64,000 nucleotides of DNA from Hyperoplus lanceolatus (lineage: Eukaryota > Chordata > Actinopteri > Uranoscopiformes > Ammodytidae), in contig CM049407.1 in assembly GCA_026929865.2 (NCBI GenBank), positions 18,775,501 to 18,839,500 of the forward strand, written 5' to 3'. The translations under genes and the position numbers were made by a program. The notes under the pieces are model-generated. The model was not told the DNA's origin, made no database searches, and saw only the letters and a list, made by a program, of their open reading frames with translations. Numbering within the stretch: position 1 is the first letter of the stretch; each line of letters opens with the position of its first letter. Of this stretch, positions 36,950 through 50,034 are shown piece by piece.

Positions 36950-38700
36950 ATGCATTTCTAGTGAGAGTGTGTGCGGTGGCGGTCAGTTGCAATGAGGAAA
37001 CGCGTTTCCTCTGATTCAAATAACTGACCTAAAAGCCAAATGCGCACGTCGGCTGCCACAGTTGTTCCGGGCTCGCAGTGTCTAAAATGTGAACAAGCGA
37101 GCATCGCTGAGGCTCTCGCTGACTGAGAGCAGCAGACCTGTACGATCACACAGACAAACACTTTGGCCATAGTATTGTTCTCAAGTGTCCCCTGCCCCGG
37201 CTCACGGGCAAACCCTTAAGTAAAGGGCTAAAAGGTAAAGGGCACGTTGAGAATAATGACAGATGGGAAACTCGCGTCATGTCAGGGCAGCGCGTTTTTT
37301 AGTCGAATATAAATGGGCAACAAGACCCCTGGCAGCTTAAGCTGATCCCATCAAGCATGAGGGACATTTCATCTCGTTTCACCGGCCGTGACATTTATTG
37401 AATGTCTGGGATCCTCTAAATAATGAAGTTTCCGATCATGTAAGGGCTTGATAATTTGGTTGGTAAAGCCAGCCACAACTACATGGAAGTCAGTGGCATT
37501 GCATGCATCAGCCAAAAGTCAACGAGCATGTTTCAACCTCTTGCATAAGAAATTGCTTTCATTCTCTCCTGTAATAATAGCATTATAGACATTGCAAAGA
37601 CCCATCCCTTTTTTCTATACTTTTCTACAATTTCTTACCTGCACTTCGAAGCTCGTTCAAAAAGTGTCGACAGCGTATCCACGGCTCCCCCTGTTTTCCC
37701 CCGACGAAGCGCGTATAGTTTTTCTCTTCTTCTCAATATGTTCCTTTACTTTGTTTCATTTCTCACTTCCATCTTCTTTTCATCTCATCAATAAACACAC
37801 GCTGCAGCCTACCTTCATAGAGCAGCTCGGTTCAAGTGTGCCCTCCCATTTTTTAACTATACATCGAGTACTTTGAGGGGTGGTGGTGGTGGAGGAGGAG
37901 GAGAGGGAGGGGGCGAGCAGGCGGGCAGGCACGCCTTTTCACTTAAAGCTGCTATTGGAAGAACAGTGCACTGTCTTCGGTTGGATCAGAAATCCGTCAA
38001 CATGATTGCGCCCCAATCGCAGGGAGCTCAGTGGGACGCTGAAACCGGCTCCATAATGACTCTCTGGGAAGTGGTGGGAGTTATAGTAATAGTAGTTGTA
38101 GTAGTAGCCTAGTGTGCCTCCCACTCGGACTGTATAAGTTTGCTGCTGCAGCAACATAGGAGGTTGTAGCCTATTGAAATGGAAGTCTTGGCGCGTAAAC
38201 ATACGTGTAAAGCGTGAGGTTGGAGAAACAAGAACAAAAATAACAGGTTCGCTGACCAGTTGCAAACCCAGCGATGTTCATTCACTTTGCCCATAAATCC
38301 CTCCTCTTTAATGTGTAGCTTTTTTCATTAATTATTGTGCGGGCTGCTAAGTCTGCTGTCGCAAATATCTACGTTCACAATTGTGAATGAACTCAAATCT
38401 ATCCCCCAGTCTCGAAGGAAAGGACCGGGGAATTGTCAGTTATCTGTCCATCACGCGTCTGAACTTTGCATTGGACGCCGCCTCTGCCACTACACAGGGC
38501 CAGCTGCGCCGCGCTTTCCAATTGGACAGCGGCGCCGTCAATCACCCGCGCCACCAACAAGCTAGATTGTCTGCCGAGTCTTCTACTTTCTACGCATTTC
38601 TATTTTCTCATTTATTTATTTTTTAACGTCCCGAGCTGACCTCGAGTTAGAGAGCGGGGGGAAACATTCGTGTCGGTTGAGCCGGCCAATGAGATTTGGT
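36950..38700 (-). promoter_or_regulatory. CpG-rich region, candidate zbtb20 promoter and first exon
   Basis: CpG is clearly enriched here against the rest of the window, mainly at 36960-37300, 37640-38040 and 38450-38560. CCAAT boxes occur near 38517-38524 and 38688, and 38520 lies in a palindromic CCAATTGG. On the minus strand a GC-rich stretch ends in a possible donor AAG|GTAGGC at 37813/37812, which could close a non-coding first exon. A plus-strand donor (GG|GTAAGC near 39251) hints that divergent transcription is possible. Strand and start are inferred. Confidence 0.35.
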
Positions 38701-39599
38701 AGAGCGATTGCTTTTTCTCTTGTTGTTGTTGATTTCCCCCCTTGTCATTATCAAACGCCTTGAGATATATTGTGGCTGGCATAGAATAAAGCAGTAATGG
38801 GTCATGTGGGATCCCCCCGCACCCACCGCCTTAGTGCCCCCTCCCTGTCTAGACAGTGACAGGTGTGCGTGTGTGCGCACACGCTTGTCTGTAGTTCAGA
38901 TCAGATTAATGAACCACGCCGGGTACTGTCTTAATAGATAGGCCTACTTTAAATATATTATTAATGTGCGTGATTGCTGTGTAGTGCCCGGGCGAGAGGG
39001 TGTCCAGCTTAAGCAGCTCTGCATCTTGAAAGACGAGCTTTTCCTGACAAAGAGGTCACCTAAGGTTACGCACGTTCAGCCCGTCAATAGCGCCCTGCCT
39101 TTGAGTTTCTTTCTGAGCGTACAGGCTACGGGCTCCGAAGGGCACTCTTTTTTGAAGAGCTGCACTCTTGAACTTTGCTTTCAAACCCCCCTCCAGCTGT
39201 ACATGGGAGACAGAGGTGTCGCTTCAGACAATCGCCATCTCTCAAGCTGGGGTAAGCTCTCCATACGGATATTGTTGTGTGTGAGCGCCTTAGTGGTGAG
39301 CACCCAGGGCACTCAGTTGACTGTGCGCGCCATCTGCAGGACTGCGATGTGGATTAATATCGTGGGTTCAACGGAGGACACCCTTCCGTCACTGCTTTGA
39401 CCTACATTAACCAGGAACAACGTAGGAACACCACCACCGGCCTCAATGCGTCGGCTTGTAATCTGACAACGAAGCACGTTTGCGAAAGTGATTTTAATAA
39501 TCATTATAAGTCAGCCTTATATATTTTTTTTAGGATCCTCAACTGCCTCCCAAAACGGCACGCCTTCCCGGAACAGCGTTTTAGATATTTCGGTTGATT

Positions 39600-42500
39600 A
39601 ACATGGCTCAACCGGTAGCACGTGCAGGGTGGATTCAACGTAGAGAACATTTTGTCTCAGTGGAGGCACTAAGTGCTTTGCATTTTTTAAAGGTCTTGCC
39701 CTTAAAGGCAGCGCCTTGTTCCCACCACAAGAACATAAAAAATGTAATAGACCTATACAATATGCTTAATTTACTTATGTTTATTTTGGCAGAACAGAAA
39801 GAAAAACACAAGGAATTCCCTATTTAGACTAACGTCACATTAGTTATTTTTGCAAAGCTTTTCACTAAATATGCTTTTATTAAAAAATTGTAAACGTAAA
39901 ATACAAATTATAATGCAATTATACACCCATTCCCCCAAATTGTACCATAATTAATAACACATCAAATAATTACATGTACAAATGCAACTATACACAAATA
40001 TGTTATTTAAGCTTCTAAGGTGGCAGGCACATCTTAAAACCTCAATAAGAATATATAAGAAAATAGAAATACTTTTTTTTTTTTTTTAAAAGTCACCTTT
40101 GGGCCAAGGCTTTCCCTGAAGATTATGGACAGGTTAGAACTGTGCCACGATTTTTGCATTTAGAAAAAAAAAAACTCAAATAAAAATAAAGTTTTCAGTG
40201 CTGCTAAATTGGTTAAGTAACCAAAAACAAATGTTAAAGATATAATTCAAATAATGAAAATTATATTTAAGAAAAATATATATATAGGTCCAAGCAATAC
40301 AAAAGCTATGGCCATAAATGTGTTTTCAAGTATGAATTAAAGCCACACACAGGCTTCAAATCCAGAGGGGATGGACTAACAGATAATGAAGTTCAAGGTC
40401 ATCGTATAACAAAAGACTGTCAAAGTATTTGTATCCAAACCTTGACTTAAGTCGTCTAACAAAGCGTGCCAATTTTCAAATTTGACCCAAGTCAACTGTC
40501 ACAGACATGAGGTTAGTATGTGTGTAGACCTCCCAATGTTCTTTATACATTACTAAAAAAAATCCTCATTACTGTTAGTTCTGCCACTGATTATTATAAC
40601 AAAAGCTGCAAGATAAGACTTTTTTTAAATTGGATTTTATTAAACCTCAACGTTGGCAACCCATGGCATTGCATCTAGAATCAAGGCCTTTTGCTTTTTT
40701 TTGGGGGGGGGGACTCATATTTTACACAAAAACAGAATTCTTTGCCACTGCTAAAATGATCTCTGTGGTAAAACAGGAACATACTATAATTTCACATTGG
40801 CAGGTCCAGTCATGTCTCACTCAGCTCTGAATGTAACCAATAGAGGGCAGTAATATGACTTTGCTTTGTGGACAGATATTTTATTAATTTGGTGCTCCAT
40901 TCGGTTTATTCTGCTTCTTGTGATGCATTCACTGCTTCTATTCAAATACAGAGTTTACAATCATGTATAACCCCTGAGCACCCTCCACTTGGAAATAAAT
41001 CATTGGAGCTTCTACAGTGTTATTCTAAATGTCTGCATAGGTCTTGTCCTTGTGCATCTTATTCTGCACTAATATATTTCACAGAGTGAATGGCCCACAG
41101 GCTTTTCATTGGCAACTGCTAGTGAAACATTTAGGGCAGGTGAAATAAGTTTTTCAAATTAATTTGCAGTGCAGTTCAAATGTTATTTCTGTTAAAAATG
41201 TACTGTTGGAAGGCCTATTTTGTTTTATTATGTGTGAAAGGACAGAGCTTTTTCTTGGGATTGCTCAATGTAATGTATTTATCATTATTGTTATGTGCTC
41301 CATGTGTTGCACACTCAACAGTTTGTAAGCTCCGCAAGAGTTCCTCTCCAAAAGACAGTTTGTGTTCGGGTTTAGTTTCTCTTAGCTAACACTTGAGATA
41401 TTGTTGAGCAACAACAAAAAAATCAAACCATATACAGCAATGATATAAAATCAGATTGCTGGAAAATCCACAACTTTATAATGTATATTCCTTCCACTAG
41501 ATCACTGAGGAGGCCTTGTACTTGGTCACATATAAAGTGCTGAGCATCTGTACCACGACCCTGTTTGTATATGTAACACTCATTTACAAGGCTGGCAAAG
41601 ACTCAAATATTCCACACACGTGTGGCGGTGTGGTATGTTCACTGATTCTCCTTACTGTGATGCATGCTTTACCTTAACAGGGCCCTCCATGCATGTTAAA
41701 CAAGGTCATGCAACACACCATAGTTCTGCGTTATCTCAAGGATAACACACAGATTTGTTTTTCATTTAACCGTGAAACCCGCTTATAATGCCAGGTGAAG
41801 CCACGACCAATCTGTGAATTCCATTGTGCCATGCATGCATGAGTCAGTCGAGACACACCTTGATACTTGATCGTTTGCCACTTAATTGTTCTGATGACTC
41901 GCCATGAATCACAAATAAAAACATACAGTATGTGTGTGCTTGCATGTCTTTATTTTGAATATTTTTCATTGTCACTGTTTCTATTTTGATAGAAGCTTAC
42001 CTTCTTTAACAGCAGCGATGTAGGTGTCCACAATGACAATGTTACCTCATGTTAGTAATTACGTAAACAGTTTACCAGAGGATAAATTGTATTAAGAATA
42101 TTTTACATATTTTGTGATTGTCTGTAATCCAGCCAGCAAATCTCTCTTCTTCCACATGTTCCCACATTTAGTTTCAGATAAAGAAACAAAAGCAGAGATG
42201 ACATCTTTGGCTTGTCACTTGTAATGTTTCATGTTTCTAGGAGAGATAAAATGGATGGCCATTAAAATTAAAATAGCTAACAAGCTGCTCACAACATTTT
42301 GTAATACACAGTAAGTTTGAAATGCAGGGAGCTACTTGCCTCTCATCTTCAAAACTGTTTGCAGCAGATATAGTTGACAATATGTTTCTTTGTTAAATAT
42401 TTTCTCTCATTTTGGGAGGCTATTTGGTCTTTGGTCTTAATTCGTCAATGATGGGGCCTAAGATAAAGCATGTTTGTGGCTGTGCTGTATGCCAGTGACA

Positions 42501-45500
42501 ACATCAGTATTGCATGTTTAATTGAAAATTTATTTTAAAATGATCACAGACAAGCCACACGTGAGAGAAAATAGGCCCCTTCACACACTGACAATATTTC
42601 TTTTTGCGTTGCTGCCCTGTTACTACCCAGGTATTGTACTTGTTTCATGCAGGTCATATTACATGTGTGAGGTGAGAGAAAAATACCATAGCTGTTAAAG
42701 GAGTAGCGCCAACCGTTCCATGAGTCATACACAGTTTAAATTTAAGGAAGAAGGAAATAAATAAATAAAAGGAGCAAACAAAATATCTGTCAAATCAGCT
42801 GCTTGTCCGTCAGGTTTTTACTCTTCGCTGTTTTGACGTATCCCTCACGCTGGATTACTGCTTGTATTTCAACCTTCTGACAGAGCAAGTGGAACAAGGA
42901 CTTTTTGAGCACAATACACACACAGGGCCAGGTTGCTCTACTACACACTGCCGTATGACAAGATTTACATGTTTGGATAGACATGAAGCGTTAACTGATG
43001 CAGTACTTGCAAACATACTGTATAATAATAGAACTCTTGCTATTTTTACTTAAGTAAAAGACATCAATACTGTAAATGATGTTCGCGGACAACTTGAGGG
43101 TATCTGCGATTGCCTCAAACGGTGACAACGATGACCAACCAAAACACGGCCTTGCACTTGTGCCTTTGCAATGCTGCCTTTTCTGGGAACACGGTTCAAG
43201 TGGTATAAATGATTAACAGGCTTCTTCACTTGTCTTTCAGCTCACTATGGCCCCTGTCTGTGTCGTGCATTGTAGCTGAAATATAAGAATATGGTGTATA
43301 TTTGCCTTGTGATCCATACTTCGGCTCACCCATTGTTTACCACAAGCACCAGAATACTACATCACTGTCCAGTAGATTCTTGTAGATTTCTCAGTCTTAA
43401 CCAGTTGTTCCTGTATTAGTTTAAAAAGTCTAAAGTGCAAAAGTCATAACTGGATGAAGTCACTGTGCGCACAGAGGAATTTTCCACAGGAGACACAGTT
43501 CGATTCATCCTTTCCATAAATATGTAAATCATGTCAGTAATTGGAATCCCAGAAGCCCCCACCCTGACCATGCCCCCCTTTAGAGTTTTCATGGTTGACC
43601 TGATGATGAAAAGTGCCCCGGCGCCAGAGGCTACGCTTGGCTCTTCTTAAGGGCCTTGGGAAGCTCATCAGCTGGACATGGCTGTCCTTCAAGTGAGTAA
43701 ATTTCAGGTGTTGGCAGCAAAAAGTGTCTGAGCAATTTCGCTTCCCCCTAGGAAGCACAGGACACTCAACCTTCAATGCTTGTTCTGTCAGATGCTCGGC
43801 CAAGACCTTGAATGACCACGCAGGTGACATTGTTGGCGGTCGGAAGGGTGGCATGTGGGAGTGGGCGCGGGAAGTAATGTCAGAGCAATCCAAAGCCTGG
43901 ACTTTGACATCCTCCCATTTGTCCTGCTGTCAACTGCTTGTTGCTGTGAGGGGAATACTGCTTTCTTTGTTATTTATTTGTTATTGGGAGAAAGCTCTGG
44001 ATATATTGGGTGGGGTAGACGGTAGGGGTATGTATGTTCACAAAATAACTGATAATTGTCCTTTGGAGTACATGTTGTAACACAAAAATAGATAATAATA
44101 ATGAAAAAGAAAAAAGAAGACATTTCGCAGTTGCTTTATTCATTACGGTGATTCTTCTTGGATGATGGATAGTTGCTTGAACCAGTGCAGTCATTTTTGG
44201 TATTCCTACCATAACTAGTGTCATGTATGCTTTAGTCTTGAACGTGTGAAATTAATTGTTTCCTGTAAGGCAGTAAGTTAGACCTGTTTTCCACCCCCTC
44301 AGTTGTAACAGTAAACGCCCTAATCTTTAAAGAGTTGAATACTTCGGCACCTATAGCCTGAGGATGACTAACATTGGCATCTGTGCCGCCATGGGGGCAG
44401 GTGTTAAGAGCATACAGAAACTGCAATTTATAAAAGACAATATGGACTGTTCTTAACCAGGTCTTCTCTGAAGTATATGTTTAGTTTAACCGTTGTCTCC
44501 TTACTGAAATCCTTTAAAATGTTTTCAGTTTGTTGTTATAAGTTCCAGACGATGCAGCCTTAAAGCCTTACTTTAATAAGCACGACCCTGCCCACTGCTG
44601 GCAGCACCCATCTGACATACATCTGCAGGAAATAGTGTACTTTCCCCAGAACTTCCCAAACAATACTGAAAATACAACTCATAGTACTCTTTATTTTTGG
44701 GAGGTTATTTATGTAGGGCTTATACACAAAGCTTTGGTTCAAACAGGCCTTTTCCACACAGACATTTGGACTTGATATAGTGGGAAAAGCACTGTTTCTA
44801 TTGAATTTAACAGTGGCTCCATTCTATTTAAGTGTCCCAGTAATGGCAGTGTGACAGTGAACCAGCATGCACAATGACAGGGACCTGCATGCAAGTGAAG
44901 CTGCTAAATGGAATACAGCCAATCATTTTATTGTTTACACCTGTGTGTTTCCTACTGTGACATGGCAACATTTCTTCCGTATAGTGACGGCACAATATCA
45001 CACTCAAAAGTAATGTTTGTTCATTCATGTAGCGGTTATTTGTCAAGATAAGCAATAGTAGCAATAGTTTAAATTTTTTTATTTTTTATTATTCATTAGT
45101 TTTGCAATATGTAAAATTCAAGCATTTGTTGTAGTACATAGTTTGACCAGGAGATGGCATTCAGCTCCATACAATGAGACTTTCTTTTTTGATCAACCAC
45201 AGCACAGTGTACACAATGTCGTTTTGAGTATCAAGGTTGAAAAGTGTTCAACAACGAGATATAAGTATGTAAAAACATTTCATTATCATTATTATTTAGA
45301 GGTTAACAAACTTAATCCTAGATTATACCAGAAAAAATAATAAGAATAATCAGCTCCGACAAATTTAGAATGTAAACACTGCATTCTTGTCACTCAGTTG
45401 AGCAGCATGAAACAGTACACACTCATGTTAAATTAATTTGTTAACATTCTAATCATGGTCATATTGCATATAGCATATTGAACAATTCAAAAAAGTAATT

Positions 45501-46130
45501 TTTTTGACACACATTAATGCATTATAATCAAACTTATTATTATTGAATTTTATAATTTCTTATATTAAGCCTTTAATAACTGAAAAAAAAAGATGTGTTC
45601 TCTTTAATGACGGGTTACAGTAAGATTGTATCTCTGGCTGAGAAGATCAGCAAGGCACACTACCACTTGGCATGCGGTTGGCTATAGCTGAACATTGTTA
45701 TCCCACTGCGGGCAGCATTGAAACGAAGGTGGCTGCCTTCCAGTCAACACCCAGGGAATAGAAGGAACTCCTTCTTGGCATTTCTCCAAAGGACACATTA
45801 AATATCTATCACCACACCTTACCACACAAACTCAAATGCATAACCACATGCACAAAGCTTCATAATCCCATTCTGATTTATATTGCCAAATGGGCTGCAT
45901 TTTTCTGATTAGCATGCAAACATTAAAGGCTTAGGATTTGGGAAAAAATCTTCTCACCTCCTAACAACAGCTCTGTTACTGTGACTAATATGCCAGGATG
46001 ATGAATGAGTTCTATCGTTACATGCTGCAGTGAACAAGTGAATGTAACAGCAGCCTTGGAATTCCCTAGCTGCGTATTAATTATTTAGCAAGGATTGGTT
46101 ACTCCACGCTAACGTGCTAGGCTAATATGA
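39600..46130. other. Intergenic AT-rich DNA, no gene recognised
   Basis: It contains poly-T runs (about 40072-40087), a CTCF-like motif at 40837-40850 with one mismatch, and many short chance frames. No exon or transposon of known type was supported. Confidence 0.5.
40837..40850 (+). promoter_or_regulatory. CTCF-like motif, one mismatch
   Basis: CCAATAGAGGGCAG differs from CCASYAGRKGGCRS only at the fourth base. Confidence 0.25.
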
Positions 46131-46139
46131 CTATAACAC

Positions 46140-46350
46140 TTTGACTAGATAAAAAAAAATTGCACTTGTTACATCTCCATGTAGCACTTACATGTGGCAC
46201 GTTAGTACTTTAGTTTATTTGAAGCTATAGTACTTACGTGTTTCCTGTTGTTCTGAGTTTGTAACTTCATGATTAAATGCACTTAATGGAAGTCGCTTTG
46301 GATAAAAGTGTCAGCTAGATGAAATGAGATGTAATGTAATGTAATATAAG
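46140..46350 (+). repeat. Common teleost dispersed repeat ending in (TGTAA)n
   Basis: AAGTCGCTTTGGATAAAAG, then a GTCAGCTAGATGA block, then TGTAATGTAATGTAA is a slightly diverged form of a very frequent fish repeat tail. Upstream limits are unclear. Assignment is from pattern memory. Confidence 0.75.
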
Positions 46351-49300
46351 TCAGGGAAGTACCCTGTTCACGGTGTGTCTGATTTTGCTTGTGCCAGTGT
46401 CAGTGAGCCAGTTGACCAGGCTGTCAGGGAAGCAGACATCATGCTCTGACGAGTGTGAGTTGAGTGGGTATAGTCATACGGTGTCCACAGGGAGGTACTT
46501 TAGATGCAATGTCACAGATACCTGTCTTATTGGTATTAGATGTATCTTACATCAAGATGTAATCAGCAAGGAGCATGAAACTTAAAAGATCCTTTCAGAG
46601 ATTTTCAGCAGGTTTTAGTCATAGTTTTCGGCATGTGGATAATGCCCACAACTCTTTGCTACTGTTCTTTGTAGCGGACTGGTTTATTGATCTCACGTCA
46701 GGCTGCCACTCATGCCCACCTGGCAGCAGAAGCAGTGCTGCGCAAGCCATCACGAGGAATGCTTATACATTTGAATGGCTCCGTCAGGGTCTAACCAATT
46801 GACAGTGAAGTGGCTTTTCACGAGCCCAGCTCCACGCATAATTGGACGGTTGGGGGCACGTTCATGTTGATGTTAACAGCTCTCTCTTCTTTTATAGGTA
46901 ACAAAAGACCATTGAAAATAAATGGATTATTCTCAACTGACTCAGCACTAATGTAGGCACTGTGAAAAAGGCTCCCAGAGACATAGAAAAATAATTTTCT
47001 TTGTCACCATGAGTGTCCAATAGGCAGCTATACTGCACGATAAGTATACCGGAAAGACCATTGGAACAGCCTTTATTCTGTCGATTAGCACCAATATTTT
47101 CCTTTGATAGACAATTTTGAAGTTGAAAACTCATTCTGTCAACAAGCTTCTCACTGTGAGCATTCAAGACCTAGAGTAAATGAACACAACATAAAATAGT
47201 TTAAACTTTTTATTCATCATAAGATAATTTTTGTTGTGTTTTTATCGGTCCTCTTCTCACTGGTTTAAAATGGGCGGGTATCAGTTGGAAAATTGTCCTT
47301 GCACCAATCAGGATTTAGCTATAGCTATATGAATCATAAACGGGATGACAGTTGAGGCGTTGTCTGATGGTGGTGCAAGGCCACCGCAAATCCAATCTGA
47401 TTACAACACCCACTAAGTCCAGTTGTATGAGATTACCTGGGTTTTTGAGTGTTTCCCAGATTTAAACTTGTACTCACTGCACTTTTAGTAATGAGCATGT
47501 GTTATGTAATAGATGCTTCAGGGGTTTAAAAAAAAGCTGGGGTGTGATTCTTTGCTACGAATCTCCACCAACTTTATTAAACTTTATTATTCATCGTCTA
47601 CACATTAATGTCCCTTTTTAATGTCAAAAGCAGCTGTCAAATGAAAGAGGTTACATTTGTTTTAAAAGAGCTGTGTGTAAAGAGAATGTATAAGGCTGTA
47701 GTTCTACGTGGGATGTAGTAAATAACTCTATCTAAAAGACTGAAAACAGATTGTCATGTACTTTTTTGATGACTATAGCTATTAAGATAGTCATCATATA
47801 TTCAGTTCTAAATGTGTTTGTGATGGGTGTTTGGAAGTTTGGAGAAAGATTCAGCAACTGAACGTTTTGTTTACAAAAGCAATACATAGCTGTTGGTTGG
47901 GTGTTGTTTACAGCATAACTGATGAACAAACTTTGTAAAAGGGCTAATGGCAAAACATGAAGCCCTCTGGCTGGTCAAATATCCTGTAAATTGGCATAAA
48001 TACTGTGACTTGAAAGATTTTCTTGGTCAGACTCCTCAGTCATCCGTGGTGTGAGAACTCTATCCCACTGCTTTGAAAGATCTGTGTGTACTCTGTATTT
48101 GTGTATTAAATACAATAAGACCTTTTGATGGTTTATTTGTTTATTTCTAAAGGGAATTAAAATTGCCTCGACAGATGCAATGGGCAATACGGGCCTTCAA
48201 CCATGTTGACAAGTTGGATTTTGGAATGACTGGAAAGATGCGAGCTGCAATCTTTCCAAAATAAATCCAGAAATCAATATGGGACCACAGCTAACTAGAC
48301 AGCTTTTTCAAGTTACTTGTGAGGGTATTCTCCTGATTCACCATTATCCTGTCACTGGAAATGAACTAAGATCAACATATAGTGAGTGTTACTTATTGCG
48401 ATTATCCATATCGTTCCAATTTTAAATTATCCAATCTCTAAGTAGCATAAACCGCATTTTTGTGGGGAAAGCAGATTCTAGTTTCTATACTTAGGCTTCT
48501 TTCTCACCTCTGTCGAAGCTGAGCAGGTGAACAGCTCCACTACTAATAAGCATCTATACAAACCCAAATGCCTGCTTCACACACATAGACCAAGCAGAGG
48601 CAATCTTGTGAGATCTTTTTTCATTCATATCGGTCAGAAACTAATGTAACATGCATCAACCAAATCAGCTAAAATTTGCTGCCTCGGGACACACACTAAA
48701 ACCTCATGGAATCCAAACTGCAGCCTGTTTCCCAAGAAACTCACACCTTCTACCTCGCACCCATCACCTGTACTTAAGATAGAGTTTTCTTTAGGGAAGC
48801 TGCAGTTACATTCCCGCTGCAGAGCTAAGAACAGGCGGGCGCAGCTAGCAGCTGCCAGAATTTTATTCACAATGATCCCCCTGAACAACACCAAAAAAGT
48901 GACACTTCCTCAAGCAAGTGTGTCAACGACCGGTGGGTGTCTCTTGGCCTTGACAACTCAGAAATGATCTGTAGGTATTTATGCCAGAGGGATATTTTTG
49001 GAGCAGGGACAGAGAGATTGTGCTAGATGGAAGCCAACAAGACGAGTAATATGTTTCGTGTTTGAGAAATTCTAAAATATTCTCATTATCTCTCCATGAA
49101 ACTTAAATTCTGGAGGTTGATAAAAATGTTTGAGTATTTGAAATAACACTTATTTCAGTATGTATTGTTTCCTGACTAATTTAGAAGATATTGTAACCCT
49201 TATTTTTAGTCGGTAGCGTCCTCCAGTCTCTTCTGGATGGTGGGAACATTCGGGTTACAATAAATAATAGGTACAACTGTTCTCAGCGTTTATCTCCTTT

Positions 49301-50034
49301 AATTAAATCCAACTCGGCAACACAGTAGTCTTGCATGTGCTCGTACAATCATAAACTGAATCCCCCACTTTTAATGTACCCCCCTAAAACAAGAGGTGGG
49401 TAGGAACTAATATCATGGACGTAAACAATATCACTTTAAATGTTACCTGAACATGCATATATTCAATAATAATAAAATAATATAAATCAGCAGTATAACT
49501 TGAATGAGAATGAAATGAATGCAAACAATGTGAATTATAAGATTACAATATCATAAATGCCATAATATATATTAATTTAAATAAGGTAGCCCTAATGAAA
49601 AGAGTGTCATTGGCTCCTTAGGATAAATCAGCCACGTTTCAGTCAGCAGCCCCATGATCTGGACATTCTGCTTAGCCTGTTTAAATGACCAGTGCTTGTC
49701 CTTGGCCCACTTTCTGATTACAGGCAGCCAAAAGAACACAGAATAAGAGAGGCGACACAGGAAGATGGAGACAACATATTTCAGGGTGAGTGCTGTTTTT
49801 TCAAATCTAAAATAGAATTATTGTTATGGAGGTTTGTGGATGCGCATCAATGGAAATGCTCTTTGTATTCAAGCTTGTCCACAGGGATTTGTTACTTCTT
49901 GGATAGTATATTTTTAGTGTGTGCTTGTGTGTGTGCATATGTGGGACGACGGCTTATGCGTTAAAAATGTTTTCCTCATTTACATAATTATCATTAATAT
50001 TATGATGTTTTCATGTCACTAATTTTTTTGACAG
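46351..50034. other. Intergenic AT-rich DNA, no gene recognised
   Basis: Only short frames, none with a recognisable domain. Confidence 0.5.

Noticed and set aside
38966..39400. 144-codon plus-strand frame with a signal-peptide-like segment
   Set aside because: It lies in a CpG-rich region where stops are rare, and has no family resemblance. It could overlap a transcribed leader but is not supported as a protein.
43534..43893. 119-codon minus-strand frame rich in basic residues
   Set aside because: No known domain and no promoter or splice evidence.
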